A stretch of DNA of 7,808 nucleotides from JBBRLG01 sp038231495 (GTDB taxonomy: Bacteria; Planctomycetota; Planctomycetia; Gemmatales; Gemmataceae): positions 1-7,808 of the forward strand of contig JBBRLG010000365.1 in NCBI GenBank assembly GCA_038231495.1. Reading direction: 5' to 3'. Of this stretch, positions 1 through 5,473 are shown in pieces. A program made the translations under genes and the position numbers. Under the pieces are notes generated by a model. That model was given only the letters and a program-made list of their open reading frames with translations. It was not told the DNA's origin and ran no database searches. Within the stretch, counting starts at the first letter, position 1; each line of letters begins with the position of its first letter.

Positions 1-28
1 AAGAAAGAAAGCGGCGGAAAAGCGCCGC
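1..28 (-). terminator. Likely intrinsic terminator of the thioredoxin/NHL gene
   Basis: Read on the minus strand, a 6-bp G+C stem (GCGGCG/CGCCGC, plus-strand positions 23-28 and 11-16) with a 6-base loop is followed at once by TTTCTTTCTT (positions 10-1). It lies 39 bases past the stop codon of the minus-strand gene, where a Rho-independent terminator would be expected. The T-tract is interrupted by two C residues and the stem is short, so termination may be partial. The T-tract runs to the window edge, so its full length is not visible. Confidence 0.55.
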
Positions 29-67
29 ACTCCAAAGGGCCTCGAGATAGCCCCTACAGCGGCCAAA

Positions 68-1720
68 CTATGGCATCACCTTCGGAGCCTCGACGCCTTG
101 CAGCTTCAGCGTCGAAACGGCCTTCGTCTTCAGATCCACCACGCGAATCCGGTGGGCGTTCGTGTCCGCGACGTACAGCTTGCCGTCCGCGTACGAGATG
201 CCGCCCGGTTCGCTGAACAACGGCGTCGTCAGCCAGCCGGCCGGCTCGCCGCCCAGGAAAGTCTTCGACGAACGCTTCTCCGGGTCCAACACCTTGATCT
301 TGCTGTTGTAGGTGTCCGCCACGTACAACTTGCCGTCCACATAAACCACACCCAGGGCGTGTTGCAAGCGCACTTTGTCGCCGATACCGTCCACGTCGCC
401 AAACTCGAACAGACCCTCGCCCACGATCGTCGTCACCTCGCCCCTGGCTTTCAGCGACACCTTGCGGATCGCACTGACTTCGCTGTCGGCGACGTACAGG
501 TTTTGGCCGTCCGTCGTCAGGCCGCTCGGCTGGGCGAAGCTGCTGTACGACAGGGTGCCGTCCAGAATATCTTCTCGACCCGTCCCGGCGAACGTCGCGA
601 GGTTATCTTTCTTCAAATCCAAAACCCAGAGCTGGTGGTGCCCGGCCATCGCGATGAAAAGTTGATCGCCCTTGAGGAGCAGGTCCCACGGGCTGTTCAG
701 GCCGATTTCTAACGGCGGGCCGCTCGCCTTGCGTTCCTGGCCCTGTTTGCCGGTGCCGGCCACCGTCTTGACGGTACGCCCCTTCAGGTCGAGGGCGCGG
801 ATCAGGTTGTTCTTGCGGTCGGCGACGTACAGCGTTTCGCCCTTGAGGGCCATGCCTTGCGGGTCGTTGAACGTGGCTTTGGCGAAGGTGCCGTCGTCCT
901 TGCCCGACTCGCCGGTGCCGGCCACGGCGATCTTCTTGCCGTCGAGGTCCGTAATAACAATACGGTGGTGCGTGCTGTCGGCGATGAACAGACGGCCACT
1001 CTCGCGATCGGCCAGCACCTTGCCGGGGAAGAACAGCGGACTGTCGCCGGTCTCGCGGGCCAGCTCGAAGCGCAACGGCTTGACGTTGAGCGTCTTCTTT
1101 TCCTTGTGAAGCGCGATGAGCTTGACGATTTGCTTGTCCAGGTCGCCGGCCGTTACCTCGCCGGTGTCCGCCCAGACCGCCTTGCCTTCCGGGTCGATCA
1201 GGACGACCGTCGGCCAGGAACTGGAGCCGTAATTGCGCCAGATCTTCATGTTGGCGTCGTTGACGACGGGGTGCGTGATCTGGTAGCGCAGAATTGCTTT
1301 ACGGATGCTTTCGGTCTCTTTTTCGTTTTCAAACTTGGGCGAGTGGACGCCGATGACGACGACTTCGTTGGGGTACTTCTTTTCGATTTTGTCGAGTTCC
1401 GGCAGGGTATGAATGCAGTTGATGCAGCACAGGGTCCAGAAGTCGAGGACGACGATTTTGCCGCGCAGGTCCTTGAGCTTGATGGGGCCGGCGGTGTTGA
1501 GCCAGGCGACGCCGCCGGTGAGTTCGGGAGCCTCGGGGTACTGGCGATCGTCCGGCGCCGGGTCGGCCGGTGACGGTTTGCGGCCCGTTTCCGGGTCGGG
1601 TTGGGAGCCGGAGGCGTTGGCGAAGTACGACCCACAGCCGACCCCCACCACGGCGAGGACGAGGGCGAGCAACACAAGGGAAAAACGGCCCGATGCCGGC
1701 GGGTTGGAGGACAGACTCAT
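68..1720 (-). CDS. Exported thioredoxin-like protein with six NHL repeats (NHLRC2-like)
   Basis: The product has 550 residues. Residues 13-28 form a hydrophobic signal/anchor segment ending at Cys29. The preceding GVG is a poor lipobox, so lipid attachment is possible but unsure. A Pro/Asp/Glu-rich linker (about 35-66) leads to a thioredoxin fold (about 67-205) with active site WTLCCINC (Cys98, Cys99, Cys102) and the cis-proline motif SWP (Pro170). Six NHL repeats follow, each with an L(Y/F)(V/I)A core, near 244, 297, 354, 408, 465 and 515; several are joined by AGTG turns, and together they suggest a beta-propeller. The CCINC motif plus NHL architecture matches the NHLRC2 family. A periplasmic redox or thiol-dependent role is inferred; the substrate is unknown. 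An upstream TTG (1756) extends the frame, but the ATG at 1720 has AAGGAG seven bases upstream and places the signal peptide properly. The gene is divergent from the membrane/TPR gene. Confidence 0.93.
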   Translation of the reverse strand: MSLSSNPPASGRFSLVLLALVLAVVGVGCGSYFANASGSQPDPETGRKPSPADPAPDDRQYPEAPELTGGVAWLNTAGPIKLKDLRGKIVVLDFWTLCCINCIHTLPELDKIEKKYPNEVVVIGVHSPKFENEKETESIRKAILRYQITHPVVNDANMKIWRNYGSSSWPTVVLIDPEGKAVWADTGEVTAGDLDKQIVKLIALHKEKKTLNVKPLRFELARETGDSPLFFPGKVLADRESGRLFIADSTHHRIVITDLDGKKIAVAGTGESGKDDGTFAKATFNDPQGMALKGETLYVADRKNNLIRALDLKGRTVKTVAGTGKQGQERKASGPPLEIGLNSPWDLLLKGDQLFIAMAGHHQLWVLDLKKDNLATFAGTGREDILDGTLSYSSFAQPSGLTTDGQNLYVADSEVSAIRKVSLKARGEVTTIVGEGLFEFGDVDGIGDKVRLQHALGVVYVDGKLYVADTYNSKIKVLDPEKRSSKTFLGGEPAGWLTTPLFSEPGGISYADGKLYVADTNAHRIRVVDLKTKAVSTLKLQGVEAPKVMP

Positions 1721-1727
1721 CAAGCGT

Positions 1728-1733
1728 CTCCTT
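1728..1733 (-). promoter_or_regulatory. Ribosome binding site that fixes the start of the thioredoxin/NHL gene
   Basis: AAGGAG on the minus strand, with a 7-base spacer to the ATG at 1720-1718. This near-consensus site decides in favour of that ATG over the in-frame TTG at 1756, which would add 12 Arg-rich residues before the signal peptide. Confidence 0.8.
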
Positions 1734-1786
1734 CGCGAAAAGGCCCAGTGCGACAACGCCGCGGTACCCGAACAAGACTCCTACTC

Positions 1787-1815
1787 ATTGTAAGCCGCCC
1801 GCGTGCGGGAGAGAA
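1787..1815 (-). promoter_or_regulatory. Possible sigma-70-type promoter for the thioredoxin/NHL gene
   Basis: On the minus strand there is a good -10 hexamer, TACAAT (1792-1787, 5 of 6 consensus). A weak -35 candidate, TTCTCT (1815-1810), lies 17 bases upstream. Transcription would start near 1780 and give a leader of about 60 bases. The poor -35 keeps confidence low. Confidence 0.3.
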
Positions 1816-1892
1816 GGAGGATGGACGCCCCCCTCCGTAGACGTTGCTTCTTTTAAGATGATTCAGGGCGGGGCGAGGTTTCAGAGAACTTT

Positions 1893-1960
1893 GGCGAGCC
1901 GGGAGCGTAAGCGACCGGAGTGGGTTTCAATACTCCGGTCGCTTACGCTCCCGGCTCGCC
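1893..1960. repeat. Perfect 29-bp inverted repeat (REP/palindromic element) in the divergent intergenic region
   Basis: The arms at 1893-1921 and 1932-1960 are exact reverse complements over 29 bases, with a 10-base loop (1922-1931). The arm core is GGGAGCGTAAGCGACCGG. A shorter outer pair, AGGTTTC (1876-1882) and GAAACCT (1963-1969), could extend the structure across an asymmetric internal loop. GGGCGA occurs on both sides (1871-1876 and 1972-1977) and may be a short direct repeat. Neither strand has a T-tract next to the stem, so a canonical terminator is unlikely. I recall similar palindromes as dispersed repeats in Gemmata-type genomes but could not check. The rest of the 308-base gap (1721-2028) holds the putative promoter above and no gene I can support. 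Confidence 0.85.
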
Positions 1961-2028
1961 TGGAAACCTTAGGGCGACAACGTAGAACTACCGTAGAACA
2001 CGATCCTCGATAGCCGAGACCGACCCTC

Positions 2029-5000
2029 ATGGCCGCCAACGACAACGTTACGTCCGTCCCGTCTCCCGGCGTGACCCCGCTACTGCCGCTCGGTGCCCGG
2101 ACACCGCCGGACTTTCTGCGGCCGCTGCCGGGCGGCGACCGGCTCGACGCCATCCTGGTCGTCGTCGTCCTCGCTTTCGCCTTCCTCACGGCGTCGTTCG
2201 CGGCCGGCAACAGCGACTTCTTCTTCCAGACCGCCTCCGGCAAACTGCTCGCCCAGGGCCGCTACCAGTTCGGCGTCGATCCCTTCACCACCACCACCGA
2301 GGGCGTCTACTGGACCAATAATTCCTGGCTGTTCGGCGTCGTCACGCACGCGGTTTACGACGCCTTCCCCGGTCACGGCACCGACGACAACTGCACCGGC
2401 GGCGTCATTCTCGTCGTGGCCAAGGCGCTGCTCGTCGCCCTGCTCGCGTGGCTGCTGATCGCCGTCGGCCGGTGCCGCGGCCAGAGCCTGTGGATTCCCG
2501 CCGCCTGTGCCGCCCTGGCAATCCTGGCCATGAGTCCCCGGCTCTTCCTGCACTCGACGACGCTCTCCTACGTCTACCTCGGCGTGACGCTGTTTTTGCT
2601 ACGTCGGCCGCGGTGGAACCCGCCGCCGACGCCCGAAGCCGCTACGAAGCGCGGCAAGGCGAACGCGATCCCGGCCGTCACGGTGGGCTACCCGTTCAAG
2701 GCGTTTTGGTTTATCCTGCCGCTGTGCATCCTCTGGGTCAACACCGACGGCTGGTTCCTCCTCGGCCCGCTAACCGTGGGGCTGTACCTCGCCGGCGAAC
2801 TGATCGAGCAGGCCCAGAGCCACGCCGCCGACCGCGGCGACCGGCCCGCGTCCGGCGAACTGCGGACCCTCGGCTACGTTTTCCTCGCCAGCATTGCCGT
2901 GTGCTTCATCAACCCGCACCACTACCACGTTTTCACCCTGCCGCCCCAGTTGGGCTTGACCGGCGCGGGCGATAAACTGCACGACGACTTTCAGTTCAAG
3001 GTCCTGTTCGTGTCGCCGTTCGAGGACCTGTACTACGGCAAGCTGCGCGTCGGCAAGAGCGTCGCGGGCATCGCGTACTTCCCGCTGCTGGTGCTCAGCC
3101 TCCTGTCGTTCGGGCTGAATTTCCGGTCGATCCGTCCCTGGCGTATCGTGGTCTGGCTGCCGTTCGCCGCGCTGAGCGCCGCCCACGCGCGGGCGATCCC
3201 GTTCTTCGCCGTCGTCGCCGGGCCGATCCTGGCACTGAACTGCCTCGACTTCGCCGCCCAGATCGCCGGTGCCGCCTTCACGAAAAAAGCCGGCTGGCGC
3301 GCCTGGCGCGTCGGCGGTCGTGTCCTGTGCGTCATTCTGGGGCTAGGTCTTATCGTCGGCACCATTCCGGGCTGGGTGCAGGCCCAACCGTACGACAAGC
3401 GGCGCGTGGCCTGGTACGTCCACGTCGAGCCGAGTTGGCGCGAGACGGCGGCGCAGGTCGCCCGGTGGCGCGAGCAAGGGATGCTGGCCGACGGCGCGGG
3501 CTGGTTCAACACGTCGCCGGACGCGGTGAACTACATGGCCTATTTCTGCGAGGGGCAGCGCGGCTTCTTCGACGCCCGGCTGCAACTGTTCGACGGGGCG
3601 ACGGCGGACTACCTTACGGTGCGCAAGGCCCTCAGCGCCGACGAGGACGACCCGGCGTCGAAGGAGCCGCGGTCGCCCGAAGCGCCCTGGCGCGCGGTGT
3701 TCGCCCGCCGCAACGTGCGCTTCGTCATCCTGCACGGCGAGACGTTGGGGCTAATCAAGCCGCTGTCTAAGATGCTGGCCGCGCCGGAGGAGTGGACGCC
3801 GGTGTACGCCGACGGCGACACGTACATCTTCGGCTGGACGGACCCCCGGGAAAAACAGGGGCTGCCGTTCGCGGGCATGCGGCTCAACTACGAAAGCGAG
3901 GCGTTCGGCCGCGACGCCCGGCCGGTGCGGCGAGCGCGGCAGCCGGCGGCACCGCGCGTCCGCGAGTGGTACGAGGCGCTGTGGGAGCCGGAGCCGCCGC
4001 GCGCGCAAGCGGTCAACGTCGCGCTCTTCCACACCCTCTACGAGGACGCCGAGAAGCTCCGTTGGCAACAGAAAGAGCAGCGGCAATGGACGGGCACCCT
4101 CGTCGCGGCGTCCTTTGCCGCCGGCCTCACGGTCCCCCTCGCCATGTTCGACCAGGGCTCGCCGATCCTCCGCAACCACGCCCTCGGCCTGGAGCCGCCG
4201 GCACCCGCCGCGACCTACCTGACCGTCCGCCAGATTCAGGAAAGCCTGGCCGACCACCCCGACGACGCCCAGGCCTATTTGGCCCTGGGCCACGCCTATT
4301 ACAAGCTGCTGTGGGGCACGCCGGAACGCGAGCGCACCTTCAACAACGGGTTCCCGCACCCGACCCTGATCCGGCAAACGCAAGTCGTGACCGCTCTGAA
4401 CCGGGCGCTGCGGCTCGACCCCAATTTGGAGGCGGCCCACGCGATACTGGGGGACCACTACACCTTTTGCCGGGGCAATCGCGTGCGCGTGCCGAACTTC
4501 TTCGAGGGCAACCTCGCGATCAATTACATCGACGTGGAGCTGCAACACCGCGAGGAGCAACTGCGGCTGAGCAAGACGCACGGCGACCCGCCCAAGGGTT
4601 TGGAAGACGAGGTGAAGCGGTTGCGAAAAGAAGTCGAGCGGCAGGTGAACCTCTACGAGATCAACGCCGCCAACAAGCCGGTGGTCCAACGGGCCGTGAC
4701 GGCGCTGCAGGCGGGCCTGGGTGACAAGGCCCAGTCGCTCCTCGAAAAGGCGGACGCCGCGGACCTGACCGGCGGGCCGAACGCCCCGCCCGCCGGCTTC
4801 ATCCTGCGCATCAAATTGCTGCTCAGCCTGGGCCGCGTGGACGAGGTGCGGGAGGCTCTGACCGATTACCGGCAGAAATTGGCCGGCGAGAACAAGCGGC
4901 CGGACTGGGGCCTGCAGCCGGGCCTGAACTTGCCGACGTTCGAGTGGTTCGAGCTGCTGGCGGCGGCGGCGGCCGGCGACTACCCGGCGGCCGACGGGTT

Positions 5001-5433
5001 GCTGGAGGGTTTGGCGAGCCAGGTCCACCGGAGCAACGAGAAGAGTTTCCCGGCACTGGCGGCACGCTTCGGCGCGCAGCTGATCCTGGTGGAGGAAGGG
5101 GGCCAGGCCTTGTTCCCGATGAAGGGGGGTTTGCTGCAGGAGACGCACGGCATTACCGTTCAGTTGCTGCAACAGGAGGCGGACTTGAGGGCGTTGCGCG
5201 GCTGGCTGGCGTTGGAGGCGGGGGAGTTGGCCCTGGCGCGGCAGGAGTTGCAGGCGACGCTGGAATTGGACCTGATGCGCGACGCCGCCCCGACCGGCGC
5301 GGAGGCAGCGGGCGTGGGCGTGCCCGGCGTGCAAGGCCGGCGCCTGTCGGCGCAGGCGCGGCTGCTGGGCTTGCACACGCTGCCGCTGGCGGCGACGGGC
5401 TTGCGGTGGCTGGAGACCGCGGTGCAGAAATAA
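2029..5433 (+). CDS. Multi-pass membrane protein, GT-C-like N-terminal half with C-terminal TPR-like half
   Basis: The product has 1134 residues. The first part has roughly eleven hydrophobic segments (near 40-60, 124-147, 154-170, 176-191, 222-237, 240-258, 280-296, 345-365, 370-385, 388-408 and 430-450). The first loop carries NSDFFFQTASGKLL and VDPFT followed by WTNNSW. This pattern resembles the D-rich first extracytoplasmic loop of GT-C/PMT-type polyprenyl-sugar transferases. Residues about 455-605 form a soluble region. Another hydrophobic stretch lies near 689-709. TPR-like helices follow (about 730-810, e.g. DDAQAYLALGHAYYKL and LDPNLEAAHAILGDHY), then a charged coiled coil (about 838-875) and more helical-repeat sequence to the end. 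A role in envelope glycan or glycoprotein assembly is inferred; donor and acceptor are unknown. The ATG at 2029 has only a weak Shine-Dalgarno site. The gene converges on the glycosyltransferase gene across 40 bases. Confidence 0.88.
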   Translation: MAANDNVTSVPSPGVTPLLPLGARTPPDFLRPLPGGDRLDAILVVVVLAFAFLTASFAAGNSDFFFQTASGKLLAQGRYQFGVDPFTTTTEGVYWTNNSWLFGVVTHAVYDAFPGHGTDDNCTGGVILVVAKALLVALLAWLLIAVGRCRGQSLWIPAACAALAILAMSPRLFLHSTTLSYVYLGVTLFLLRRPRWNPPPTPEAATKRGKANAIPAVTVGYPFKAFWFILPLCILWVNTDGWFLLGPLTVGLYLAGELIEQAQSHAADRGDRPASGELRTLGYVFLASIAVCFINPHHYHVFTLPPQLGLTGAGDKLHDDFQFKVLFVSPFEDLYYGKLRVGKSVAGIAYFPLLVLSLLSFGLNFRSIRPWRIVVWLPFAALSAAHARAIPFFAVVAGPILALNCLDFAAQIAGAAFTKKAGWRAWRVGGRVLCVILGLGLIVGTIPGWVQAQPYDKRRVAWYVHVEPSWRETAAQVARWREQGMLADGAGWFNTSPDAVNYMAYFCEGQRGFFDARLQLFDGATADYLTVRKALSADEDDPASKEPRSPEAPWRAVFARRNVRFVILHGETLGLIKPLSKMLAAPEEWTPVYADGDTYIFGWTDPREKQGLPFAGMRLNYESEAFGRDARPVRRARQPAAPRVREWYEALWEPEPPRAQAVNVALFHTLYEDAEKLRWQQKEQRQWTGTLVAASFAAGLTVPLAMFDQGSPILRNHALGLEPPAPAATYLTVRQIQESLADHPDDAQAYLALGHAYYKLLWGTPERERTFNNGFPHPTLIRQTQVVTALNRALRLDPNLEAAHAILGDHYTFCRGNRVRVPNFFEGNLAINYIDVELQHREEQLRLSKTHGDPPKGLEDEVKRLRKEVERQVNLYEINAANKPVVQRAVTALQAGLGDKAQSLLEKADAADLTGGPNAPPAGFILRIKLLLSLGRVDEVREALTDYRQKLAGENKRPDWGLQPGLNLPTFEWFELLAAAAAGDYPAADGLLEGLASQVHRSNEKSFPALAARFGAQLILVEEGGQALFPMKGGLLQETHGITVQLLQQEADLRALRGWLALEAGELALARQELQATLELDLMRDAAPTGAEAAGVGVPGVQGRRLSAQARLLGLHTLPLAATGLRWLETAVQK

Positions 5434-5473
5434 GGACGGCAGGCGAGCAGGGTGAAGCTCATGCAGTAACCGT

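Noticed and set aside
98..1573. Plus-strand open frames (98-712 and 857-1573) opposite the thioredoxin/NHL gene
   Set aside because: Arg/Val/Asp-rich mirror translations with no recognisable motif; the minus strand has an unmistakable thioredoxin site and NHL repeats.
1721..1756. TTG start at 1756 giving a 12-residue longer thioredoxin/NHL protein
   Set aside because: The ATG at 1720 has AAGGAG at ideal spacing and starts a normal signal peptide; the extension is Arg-rich and overlaps the ribosome site.
1821..1856. A tiny ATG-initiated plus-strand ORF of 11 codons preceded by AAGGAGG
   Set aside because: The Shine-Dalgarno-like sequence touches the ATG with no spacer, the ORF is trivially short and nothing follows it.
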